From positions 1 through 7,616 of the forward strand of contig JAGCPM010000200.1 in NCBI GenBank assembly GCA_017965685.1: a stretch of DNA of 7,616 nucleotides. Direction: 5' to 3'. The notes under the pieces were generated by a model. That model did no database searches and was not told the origin of the DNA. It saw only the letters and a list, made by a program, of their open reading frames with translations. This document shows, piece after piece, positions 1-5,986 of this stretch (positions within the stretch are counted from its first letter, which is position 1; each line of letters opens with the position of its first letter). Origin of the DNA: Kiritimatiellia bacterium (GTDB lineage Bacteria > Verrucomicrobiota > Kiritimatiellia > RFP12 > UBA1067). The translations under genes were made by a program, and so were the position numbers.

Positions 1-384
1 CCGGCAACCGGAATTTTCGACTTCGTTTTCCTGAACGATTCTCCGCTTTCGGAAAAAGCCGCGGAGATGATGGCAAAGATAATCGTCGCACTCGGAAAGA
101 ACGCCGAGACGGCGCCTATAGTCTTCGACGGAGCGGTTCCGGCGGCAAGGGTCTATGTGATTCTCGGTTCGCGCGCGCTAAGGAAATGGATTCCTTCCGT
201 AAAGGCCGCGGCGGGAGCGTGGGTCGACTTCAACGGCGTGGACGCCCTCGTCTCGTACTCGCCGGAGATCATACTCAGATTCAGTCCGGATTCGCCGGAC
301 CTCGTAAAGACGAAAAAAACGATGTGGCTCGGTCTAAAGGCCGCCGCCGCGCGCGCAAGACAGAAAAGGAGCGATTCCAGTTGA
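1..384 (+). CDS. 3' part of a uracil-DNA glycosylase-like protein (possibly degenerate)
   Basis: The frame is open from base 1 and ends at TGA 382-384, so 127 C-terminal residues are visible and the start lies outside the window. The layout resembles the C-terminal half of family 4 uracil-DNA glycosylases: a hydrophobic strand ending in VILGSRAL (residues 53-60), a Gly-Trp segment (72-74), then SYSPEIILR (85-93), where the family has a strand followed by a HPSxLLR-type motif, and a terminal helix starting MWLGLKAA (108-115). Two things are odd. The motif His is replaced by Ser in YSP, and the stretch near FLNDSP (10-15), where a GEAPG-type motif would be expected, does not match it. The region between these is short, and no cluster cysteines are seen. 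If the assignment is right, the protein is probably not a normal uracil glycosylase. It is translationally coupled to pyrK. That the gene is real is fairly sure; the family is tentative. Confidence 0.6.
   Translation, partial: PATGIFDFVFLNDSPLSEKAAEMMAKIIVALGKNAETAPIVFDGAVPAARVYVILGSRALRKWIPSVKAAAGAWVDFNGVDALVSYSPEIILRFSPDSPDLVKTKKTMWLGLKAAAARARQKRSDSS
365..384 (+). promoter_or_regulatory. Ribosome binding site and TTGA overlap that set the pyrK start
   Basis: AAAGGAG at 365-371 lies 9 bases before TTG 381-383. The TGA stop of the upstream gene (382-384) overlaps this TTG, giving a TTGA stop/start overlap. This favours TTG 381 over the in-frame ATG at 186, which would add 65 residues, lie wholly inside the upstream gene and have no family counterpart. 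Confidence 0.75.
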
Positions 385-1145
385 TCGCGCAAAACTGCAG
401 GACGATCGAACATAACGACATTGGCGGCGGATACCGCTACCTTGTATTCGAATCGCCGGAAATGGCCACAGCGATGATACCCGGCCAATTCGTCCATATT
501 CGTGTGCCCGCGCTCGAAGAAAGCGCACTGAGGCGTCCCTTCAGCGTCTTTGACGCCGCGGACGGACTCGTCACCGTGCTCTACAAGACCGTTGGGCGCG
601 GCACTGCGGCGCTAAATGGCGTCAAGGTCGGCGATACCGTCAACGTTATGGGTCCGCTCGGACACGGCTTTCCCGTGAAGTGCGAAGGGACCGCCCTTCT
701 CGTCGGCGGAGGATATGGCGTGGCGCCCCTCCACCTTCTCGCACGCCGCCTCGCCACTCCAAAGATTCTATTCATCGGCGGCCGCACGAAAGACGACCTT
801 CTCGCACTGGACAGGTTCAAGAAGCTCGGCGTCGAAATAAGAGCCGCGACGAACGACGGCTCGTTCGGCGAAAAAGGATTCGTCACTATCCCGCTCGATG
901 CCGCGATAGCGGAGCTCAAGACCAAGGGCGAGAAATTCGCTCTCTTCACATGCGGGCCGGATGGACTTCTAAAGGCGGTTGCGGACAGGGCGATCGCGAA
1001 CGGCGTGCCAGGCCACATCTCAATGGACAGGCATATGATCTGCGGCGTCGGCGCGTGCTACGCCTGCATACAGAAGACGGTAAGGGGCAATTCGCGCTGC
1101 TGCATTGAAGGGCCCGTTTTCAGATCGGAGGATCTGGTATGGTAG
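381..1145 (+). CDS. pyrK: Dihydroorotate dehydrogenase B, electron-transfer subunit PyrK
   Basis: PyrK is the FAD and [2Fe-2S] subunit of class 1B dihydroorotate dehydrogenase. It carries electrons from the FMN of PyrD to NAD+ in the fourth step of UMP synthesis, in the cytoplasm. From TTG 381 the protein has 254 residues, the usual family length. The order is a ferredoxin-reductase-like FAD domain with RRPFS (51-55), a nucleotide-binding domain with the glycine motif GGGYGVAPL (109-117) and TCGPDGLL (190-197), then a C-terminal cysteine cluster: C221, C226 and C229 in CGVGACYAC, and C241 before IEGPVF. C240 is an extra cysteine beside the last ligand. The start follows a good ribosome binding site and overlaps the preceding stop; the end overlaps pyrD by 7 bases, so the subunits are probably made in step. 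The family assignment is firm. Confidence 0.95.
   Translation: MIAQNCRTIEHNDIGGGYRYLVFESPEMATAMIPGQFVHIRVPALEESALRRPFSVFDAADGLVTVLYKTVGRGTAALNGVKVGDTVNVMGPLGHGFPVKCEGTALLVGGGYGVAPLHLLARRLATPKILFIGGRTKDDLLALDRFKKLGVEIRAATNDGSFGEKGFVTIPLDAAIAELKTKGEKFALFTCGPDGLLKAVADRAIANGVPGHISMDRHMICGVGACYACIQKTVRGNSRCCIEGPVFRSEDLVW
1127..1145 (+). promoter_or_regulatory. pyrD ribosome binding site and pyrK/pyrD overlap
   Basis: GGAGGA at 1127-1132 lies 6 bases before ATG 1139-1141. The pyrK stop TAG is at 1143-1145, so the genes overlap by 7 bases. A second in-frame ATG at 1148 would sit 15 bases from the same site, too far, so 1139 is preferred. Confidence 0.75.
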
Positions 1146-2050
1146 ACATGAACGTGAATCTTGGCGGGCTCAAAATGGCCTCGCCCGTCGCGACCGCTAG
1201 CGGAACATTCGGCTACGGCATAGAATACATCGGCGCGGTCGACTACTCCAAGCTCGGCGCCATCACCGCCAAAGGCCTGCGAGTCGAAGCATGGCCGGGA
1301 AACCCCTCGCCGCGCCACGCAGAGGTGCCGGGCGGACTGGTGAACGCCATCGGCCTGCAGGGAACGGGCGTCGCGCACTACCTCAAGATTACGCTCCCCT
1401 TCTTCCGCTCCAAGACAGGGAAAATTCCCGTTATCGCCAACATCTGGGGCGGCTCCGTCGAAGAATACGCCGAAGTCGCGCGGATGCTGGACGATAAGGT
1501 GGAAGCTATTGAGATGAACGTTTCGTGCCCGAATGTAAAGGCCGGAGGGCACACCTTCGGGCAGGATCCGAAGATCCTTTCAGAGGTCGTTTCCGCCGTC
1601 CGCGCTGCGACGAAACTGCCGCTATTCGTCAAGCTCGCGCCGAACGTTCCATCGATCGTGCCTTACGTGAAGGCGTGCGAAGATTCGGGCGCGGACGCCC
1701 TTTCGCTCATCAACACAATTCCTGCAATGGTGATTGACGTCGAAACGAGAAAGCCGGTTCTTGCCAACAGCACCGGCGGTCTTTCAGGCCGCGCGGTGCA
1801 TCCCGTCGCGGTAAAGCTCGTCTACGACGCGCACAGGGCCACGAAACTGCCGATCCTCGCGATGGGCGGAATCTACTCGGCCAAGGATGCCGTGGAATTC
1901 TTCCTCGCCGGCGCCTCGGCGGTCGCGGTGGGAACAGCGACTTTCACAAATCCGGAAGCCGTGTCCAACGTGTACGACGGACTCGCCGCCTACTGCGAAA
2001 AACACGGCTTCCAATCCATCCGCGACCTGACGGGCGCGTTGGAGAGTTAG
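1139..2050 (+). CDS. pyrD: Dihydroorotate dehydrogenase B, catalytic subunit PyrD (class 1B)
   Basis: This FMN enzyme oxidises dihydroorotate to orotate and, with PyrK, uses NAD+ as acceptor. The protein has 303 residues, normal for class 1B. Visible landmarks are the N-terminal ASPVATASGTFGYG (14-27), AKGL (44-47), VNAIGLQ (68-74), and MNVSCPNVKAGG (126-137), whose Cys130 is the catalytic base of class 1 enzymes (class 2 has Ser there). FVKLAPN (163-169), SLINTIPAMVIDV (189-201) and ANSTGGLSG (209-217) follow, then the FMN-phosphate part with MGGIYSAKDA (242-251) and AVAVGTA (261-267). Cys in place of Ser, the adjacent pyrK and the lack of an N-terminal membrane extension all support class 1B. 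It is the last plus-strand gene of this operon segment; no rho-independent terminator is visible after it. Confidence 0.96.
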   Translation: MVDMNVNLGGLKMASPVATASGTFGYGIEYIGAVDYSKLGAITAKGLRVEAWPGNPSPRHAEVPGGLVNAIGLQGTGVAHYLKITLPFFRSKTGKIPVIANIWGGSVEEYAEVARMLDDKVEAIEMNVSCPNVKAGGHTFGQDPKILSEVVSAVRAATKLPLFVKLAPNVPSIVPYVKACEDSGADALSLINTIPAMVIDVETRKPVLANSTGGLSGRAVHPVAVKLVYDAHRATKLPILAMGGIYSAKDAVEFFLAGASAVAVGTATFTNPEAVSNVYDGLAAYCEKHGFQSIRDLTGALES

Positions 2051-2056
2051 AACCGC

Positions 2057-2953
2057 TTACTTGTAGCCGATCTTCCTGAGGCGCTTGACGCAGTCCGCCT
2101 TCGCCGCATCGGAAAGCGACACGTTTGGCAGCCTCACGCCGCCCATGTCGAGGTCCCACACCTTCATCATGGCCTTGCCGCCGGCGACGCCGCCGTACTG
2201 CACAAGGATGTCAACGATGTCGCAGACCTTTTTCATGCCCTTCTCGGCCGCCTTTAGGTCGCCCTTCTTGACGGCGTCCCATATCTTGTAGTAGATGCCC
2301 GCCGAATAGTTGTAGGTCGAACCAATCGCGGACTGCGCGCCGAGCGCGACCGCGCCCGCGAACCACTCGTCGATGCCCCATGTTATGTCGTACTTGCCGC
2401 CGCACGCCCTGAGACAGCGCTGGTACATGTAGAGGTCGGGATAGTTGAACTTGAGTCCCGCGAGGTTCTTGATCTTGCCGTCGGCCTCTTCGAGGAACTT
2501 CTGCATGTCGAAGTTGACTCCGCTCATCGAAGTGTGGTAGTAGTAGAACGGCAGCTTCTCGGAAGTCTTGAGCGCCTCCTTGAGGTACGCGACGAGCGCG
2601 GCCACGGAACCGGGCTTGAAGAAGTTCGGCGGAACGATCGAGGTCGCGTCCATGCCGCACTTGACGGCGTACGCGCCGAGTTCCTGCACGTCGGGCATCG
2701 CGAGCGCGCCGATATGCGCTATGAGGAAAAGCTTGCCCTTCGCAGCCTTGACCCACTCGTCGAACACGGCCTTGCGTTCGTCGAGCGAGCAGCAAATGCC
2801 CTCTCCGGTGGTTCCGCTCACGTATACGCCGGTGACCTTCTGCTTTATGAGCGTTTCGGTCTGCTTGGCTATGAGCTTGAGGTTGACTGATCCGTCAGCG
2901 TTGAACGGCGTGTGGGCCGCCGCGACAAGACCCTGAAGTTTCTTGATCTTCAT
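2057..2953 (-). CDS. nanA: N-acetylneuraminate lyase (DapA/NanA-type aldolase)
   Basis: This is a class I aldolase of the dihydrodipicolinate synthase superfamily, predicted to split N-acetylneuraminate into N-acetylmannosamine and pyruvate in the cytoplasm. The 298 residues are the usual length for this TIM-barrel family. GTTGEG (47-52) is the pyruvate-carboxylate loop, LPFYYYH (134-140) supplies the catalytic tyrosine (most likely Y139), and LAGLKFN (164-170) supplies the Schiff-base lysine K168. YYYH, GLKF, GIDE (193-196) and GSTYNY (211-216) resemble the animal-type lyase more than dihydrodipicolinate synthase. The loop after YYYH reads TSMSGV and seems one residue shorter than the usual IPALTGV. 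AGGAG at 2959-2963 lies 5 bases before the ATG. The GH20 gene is 69 bases upstream on the same strand. A different 2-keto-acid aldolase of the same superfamily remains possible. Confidence 0.85.
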   Translation of the reverse strand: MKIKKLQGLVAAAHTPFNADGSVNLKLIAKQTETLIKQKVTGVYVSGTTGEGICCSLDERKAVFDEWVKAAKGKLFLIAHIGALAMPDVQELGAYAVKCGMDATSIVPPNFFKPGSVAALVAYLKEALKTSEKLPFYYYHTSMSGVNFDMQKFLEEADGKIKNLAGLKFNYPDLYMYQRCLRACGGKYDITWGIDEWFAGAVALGAQSAIGSTYNYSAGIYYKIWDAVKKGDLKAAEKGMKKVCDIVDILVQYGGVAGGKAMMKVWDLDMGGVRLPNVSLSDAAKADCVKRLRKIGYK

Positions 2954-2958
2954 TTTTA

Positions 2959-3025
2959 CTCCTGTTTCCCCCCTCCACCATGGAAAGGACAGGAATATTA
3001 TATCAGATTCTCTGGAGCGTGTCTA
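2959..3025 (-). promoter_or_regulatory. nanA promoter and leader
   Basis: On the minus strand TAGACA (3020-3025) and TATAAT (2997-3002) are separated by exactly 17 bases. This matches the sigma70 consensus at 5 of 6 and 6 of 6 positions. Transcription should start near 2990 and give a leader of about 36 bases that ends in AGGAG (2959-2963). The first three bases of the -35 box are the TAG stop of the GH20 gene. The lyase can therefore be expressed independently of the genes upstream. Function is inferred from sequence only. Confidence 0.7.
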
Positions 3026-4834
3026 GGGGCTGGAACTGAAAAACCGCAAATCAGGGACTTCGCAAGGATGGTCGCTCGTGCCAAGGACCGGAACGAAAGT
3101 GCCTATCCATTTCCAGCCGCCATGCTTGGGCAGCGTCATCTTGACATGGTTCACGCCTTTTGCCAGGCGTATGCGCGTCGGCTCGCGGTACCAGTAGTCC
3201 TCGTCGACTAGCGGTGTTTCCTTCGGGTTGCCGGTCTGCCCGGGATGCGCCCAAGCCGGCGGCCGGATGGCCTTGCCGTTCAATTCGATTGTCGCGCCAT
3301 GCTTGTTCCATTCCCCAATCTTTGGCGTGGGCGCATCGCGTTTTCTGCCGTCCGAACGCGAAAAACCGGTCATGCCTATCCATGCGCCGCACGAGATGTC
3401 GCGCGGACTCTCGATCCACGTCTCAAGCGTCACTTCGCCGTCCTTCCCTTTCACGTACGCCGAATCGCCAAACCAGAAGTGGCGCGGATATACCGTCGCC
3501 TGGGAAATGTCCTTCGCCACGGCATTCCCGCCCCCTTCCGTCATCCGCCACCGCATGTGCGTCTGCGCGACATACGGGAAAGGATGCCGCATGCCTTTTA
3601 GCACCTTGTCGCGCTGGGCTATGAGCCGTCTCTCGAGGTCGGCCGCCAAGGCGAAGCGCGGATCCTCCGGCGAAGGAAGCCGCGCATAGAGCGAAGGCTC
3701 GTCCTTTTCGCGTCCGCGCCAGAAACTGTCGGAAAGAAGAGCTATGGCCGGATAGACCGCGTTCATCCGCGCCACGTCCTCCGTATCCGCTATCGCATCG
3801 TCATGCCACACGCCGATTATCGCACCGAGCTTCTCATCCTTGCCGCCCCATCTGCACGGCTGCTGGTATGCGGCGACGGAAAGAAGCTCCTCTGGATCGA
3901 CGTGGTTGATGTAGAAGCTGTTCTGCGAATCTATGTATGGCGTCCTGTCGCCGCGCGGATCGTTCGCGCCCATCCACAGATGCTTTATCGTCTGGCCTGG
4001 AAGCTTTAGCCCAGGCGACCAGCCCATCAGCCGCCGGCCGTTTCCCGTAACCTTCGCCGCCCAGTGGTCGAGATGCGACTGCGGAACATTTTCGCCCCTT
4101 TCGCGCGCCTCGTCGGTGCCGAGGTGTATTATCGGCATTTCGCTTGCGCTCGCGAGCGTGCAGAGTTCGTCTATGAGTTCGCCCAGCAGCTTTTTTGCCC
4201 GTTCGTCCGCAAGGTCCGATATCCCGGTCGCCTTGCGGAATGCAAGCGTGTGGCCGGGCATGTCGAGTTCTGGGATCACCGTCACTCCGCGCGAACGCGC
4301 AAAGGCGAGAACCTCCTTGAATTCCGCCTGCGTGTAGAACTTCCCGGCATTGCGCGTGAAGGCTTCCGGCTTCTGGAGCTCGGGATGCTTTTTCGATTCG
4401 AGCCGCCAGCCGTAGTTGTCCGTAAGGTGCCAGTGGAACACGTTGTACTTGTACGCCGCGAGCATGGATATGACATCCTTTATGGACGCGACGCTTTGGT
4501 AGTTGCGCCCGCAGTCCAGCATAATGCCGCGGTATCTGAATTCAGGCCAGTCGACGATGGTGCAGTCGGGAATCTGATCCTTGCCGGCGAGTTTCTTCAG
4601 CTGCGCGAAAGTGGCCTTTGCGTAGCGCCTGCCTTCTTCGTCACCCTCGAACTCCGGCTTTCCGCCGCTAACGACAAGGCGGTACGAACTCACCGGATCG
4701 TGCTCGGGCATATTCGCCTTCGCGTTCGCCCCGCGCACGACAAGCCGCGGACGCGGCAGGAGTTCGTCGAGGCAGTCCGCTTTCGCGCACACGCAGGCCG
4801 CGATCGCGAAAAACACTGCGGTTGGGAATCTCAT
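3023..4834 (-). CDS. GH20 beta-N-acetylhexosaminidase, exported (likely separate start inside the long ORF)
   Basis: Starting at ATG 4832-4834 this is a normal stand-alone protein of 603 residues. It has a signal peptide (1-19, Arg2, hydrophobic core 4-16, likely cleavage after AKA; IAAC at 11-14 is a weak lipobox alternative). The GH20 barrel starts with YRGIMLDCGR (101-110), then HWHLTDNYGW (134-143), VIPELDMPGH (186-195) and HLGTDE (237-242), whose D241-E242 pair is the assisting Asp and acid/base Glu of substrate-assisted catalysis. VWHDD (342-346) takes the place of the late Trp-x-Glu motif. A C-terminal beta-rich module (about 450-585, with GAWIGM, IGEWNKHG and WIGTFVPV) resembles one seen in Bacteroidetes GH20 enzymes. 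The expected reaction is release of terminal beta-linked GlcNAc or GalNAc outside the cytoplasm. GGAGG lies 4 bases before the ATG. Family is sure; the exact start is likely. Confidence 0.8.
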   Translation of the reverse strand: MRFPTAVFFAIAACVCAKADCLDELLPRPRLVVRGANAKANMPEHDPVSSYRLVVSGGKPEFEGDEEGRRYAKATFAQLKKLAGKDQIPDCTIVDWPEFRYRGIMLDCGRNYQSVASIKDVISMLAAYKYNVFHWHLTDNYGWRLESKKHPELQKPEAFTRNAGKFYTQAEFKEVLAFARSRGVTVIPELDMPGHTLAFRKATGISDLADERAKKLLGELIDELCTLASASEMPIIHLGTDEARERGENVPQSHLDHWAAKVTGNGRRLMGWSPGLKLPGQTIKHLWMGANDPRGDRTPYIDSQNSFYINHVDPEELLSVAAYQQPCRWGGKDEKLGAIIGVWHDDAIADTEDVARMNAVYPAIALLSDSFWRGREKDEPSLYARLPSPEDPRFALAADLERRLIAQRDKVLKGMRHPFPYVAQTHMRWRMTEGGGNAVAKDISQATVYPRHFWFGDSAYVKGKDGEVTLETWIESPRDISCGAWIGMTGFSRSDGRKRDAPTPKIGEWNKHGATIELNGKAIRPPAWAHPGQTGNPKETPLVDEDYWYREPTRIRLAKGVNHVKMTLPKHGGWKWIGTFVPVLGTSDHPCEVPDLRFFSSSP

Positions 4835-5971
4835 GCCGCCTCCGGCGGCGGCGTTTTTCCGGCGGAAGAGCACCGCCGCCACAAGCGCGGTGAACGGTGC
4901 AACCAGGACTATCGAAAGCGACCCCACGAGAGTCTTTGCGATTTCCGCCGCCACTATCGGCGAAGATGCGAAATCCAGCGGTGGCGTTCCCTGCGCGTAA
5001 AAGACCATCAAGAGCGTCAGATAGCCGCCCGAATAGGCCAACAGAAGCGTGGTCGTCATGGTGCCGACCGTCGCCCGGCCAATCCTGATTCCGCTCGCGA
5101 AAAGCGCACGAAAGCCGAGCGCGGTGTTGTGGATGGAGACTTCGCGCACCCCCGCCGCTATGTCCATAGCGAGGTCCATCATCGCGCCGGAACCCGCTAA
5201 GACTGTCGCGGCGATGAAGACGTCCGCCAGATCGAGATCCGCGAATCCGGAATACACGAGAGTCTGCACGAAAGGCAGCGTGGCACCGTTTATCTTCAGC
5301 GCCCCGCCGAAGAAATGCGCTAGCGCAAGGCCGGCCGCGACTCCAAGCATCGAGCCTCCGAACGCCGCAAGAGCCTTTCGGGTGGGGCCTCCCACAAGGA
5401 ACATTATCGCCGCGGCGAGTATGGAGGTCGCCGCAAAGGCCACCAGAGACGCATTCATCCCGGCGAGCGAAAGCGGAACCACGAACCGCCATATGACTGC
5501 GCACGAGAAAGCAAAGCTGGCAAGCGCGTTCGCGCCGACCAGCCCGCCGAACGCGACAAGCATTATGGCGAACATGCCGAATCCCGCGGCAATCCATCCA
5601 AGCCTCCAATGGTCGCGCGCTGTGAGCATCGAGCCTTCTTCCGCGCCGTCGGGCAGGGCCACCGTTATCGTGTCGCCGATCGAGAAGAACTTGTCTAGCT
5701 CCATTTGCGCGCGCACCGTGTTGGCCGCCTTGAAATGCGAGCCTTTCCTTTCGCCCGAAACAATCTCGACCTCGAGGACCTGCTCGCCGTATTTCATCAG
5801 CCCGTGCGTCGCAAGCCTGGAATCGTCCACCGCGACGACTCGCGCGATCGCCGATGGGTAGCGGGTCGCTTCGCGCCTTTCCCCTATTGGCGCGAAGAGC
5901 GCCAGCGCGGTCGCAAGCAGTGTCGCGAGAAACGGCAATGCCGCCTTGATCCCGGAAGCGCCGCCCGTCAT
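3023..5971 (-). CDS. Continuous ORF: YibE/F membrane protein joined in frame to GH20 beta-N-acetylhexosaminidase
   Basis: The open frame encodes 982 residues. Residues 1-379 form a complete YibE/F-like protein, a family of unknown function. It has a membrane segment (about 11-28), a soluble beta-rich domain (about 36-118, with VEIVSGERKGSHFKAANT at 68-85), then seven more segments near 124-142, 146-165, 174-193, 201-221, 249-268, 300-323 and 347-369. The family signature is SGIRIGRATVGTMTTTLLLAY (293-313, in part SGIRIGR and GTMTTTLLLAY). Residues 380-982 are a GH20 enzyme beginning with its own Met and signal peptide. The start ATG overlaps the stop of the alkaline phosphatase gene as ATGA, with GGAGAG (5981-5986) 9 bases upstream. 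The two parts are normally separate proteins. The frame is open as given, but two genes with a one-base sequence error or an internal start are just as likely as a true fusion. Confidence 0.75.
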   Translation of the reverse strand: MTGGASGIKAALPFLATLLATALALFAPIGERREATRYPSAIARVVAVDDSRLATHGLMKYGEQVLEVEIVSGERKGSHFKAANTVRAQMELDKFFSIGDTITVALPDGAEEGSMLTARDHWRLGWIAAGFGMFAIMLVAFGGLVGANALASFAFSCAVIWRFVVPLSLAGMNASLVAFAATSILAAAIMFLVGGPTRKALAAFGGSMLGVAAGLALAHFFGGALKINGATLPFVQTLVYSGFADLDLADVFIAATVLAGSGAMMDLAMDIAAGVREVSIHNTALGFRALFASGIRIGRATVGTMTTTLLLAYSGGYLTLLMVFYAQGTPPLDFASSPIVAAEIAKTLVGSLSIVLVAPFTALVAAVLFRRKNAAAGGGMRFPTAVFFAIAACVCAKADCLDELLPRPRLVVRGANAKANMPEHDPVSSYRLVVSGGKPEFEGDEEGRRYAKATFAQLKKLAGKDQIPDCTIVDWPEFRYRGIMLDCGRNYQSVASIKDVISMLAAYKYNVFHWHLTDNYGWRLESKKHPELQKPEAFTRNAGKFYTQAEFKEVLAFARSRGVTVIPELDMPGHTLAFRKATGISDLADERAKKLLGELIDELCTLASASEMPIIHLGTDEARERGENVPQSHLDHWAAKVTGNGRRLMGWSPGLKLPGQTIKHLWMGANDPRGDRTPYIDSQNSFYINHVDPEELLSVAAYQQPCRWGGKDEKLGAIIGVWHDDAIADTEDVARMNAVYPAIALLSDSFWRGREKDEPSLYARLPSPEDPRFALAADLERRLIAQRDKVLKGMRHPFPYVAQTHMRWRMTEGGGNAVAKDISQATVYPRHFWFGDSAYVKGKDGEVTLETWIESPRDISCGAWIGMTGFSRSDGRKRDAPTPKIGEWNKHGATIELNGKAIRPPAWAHPGQTGNPKETPLVDEDYWYREPTRIRLAKGVNHVKMTLPKHGGWKWIGTFVPVLGTSDHPCEVPDLRFFSSSP
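4831..4858 (-). other. YibE/F-GH20 junction: A5 run, GC hairpin with Shine-Dalgarno, and out-of-frame ATGA
   Basis: Read on the minus strand there is a run of five A (4858-4854), then GCCGCC (4852-4847), a six-base loop GCCGGA and GGCGGC (4840-4835), directly followed by ATGA (4834-4831). The GGAGG ribosome binding site (4843-4839) lies partly in the loop and partly in the stem. The TGA of ATGA is one frame away from the YibE/F reading frame. Losing one A upstream would end YibE/F at this TGA after a few more codons and give the same ATGA overlap that is used at 5968-5971. Confidence 0.7.
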
Positions 5972-5986
5972 CTCCAGAAGCTCTCC
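5968..5986 (-). promoter_or_regulatory. ATGA overlap and ribosome binding site for the YibE/F start
   Basis: The alkaline phosphatase stop TGA (5970-5968) overlaps ATG 5971-5969. GGAGAG at 5986-5981 lies 9 bases before the ATG; a second GGAG (5975-5972) touches the ATG and is too close to use. This indicates translational coupling of the phosphatase and the membrane protein in one transcript. Confidence 0.7.

Noticed and set aside
186..380. N-terminal 65-residue extension of PyrK from ATG 186
   Set aside because: It lies entirely inside the upstream coding region, has Arg/Gly-rich shadow composition and does not belong to the PyrK family; TTG 381 has a good ribosome binding site.
2057..2953. 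Dihydrodipicolinate synthase (dapA) for the minus-strand aldolase
   Set aside because: The YYYH, GLKF and GSTYNY motifs and the GH20 neighbour fit the sialate lyase branch better.
2961..2993. Possible leader hairpin hiding the nanA ribosome binding site (CCTGT and ACAGG arms)
   Set aside because: The left arm overlaps or precedes the predicted transcription start near 2990, and the stem has a 3-base bulge and a long loop.
4064..5200. Long plus-strand open frame of 378 codons opposite the GH20 and YibE/F region
   Set aside because: It is Arg-rich, shows no recognisable domain and mirrors a strand with strong, ordered GH20 and YibE/F motifs; it is a GC-rich antisense shadow.
5049..5861. Plus-strand open frame of 270 codons opposite YibE/F
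   Set aside because: Low-complexity Ala, Ser and Pro composition is typical of the reverse of a membrane-protein gene; no start signal and no family.
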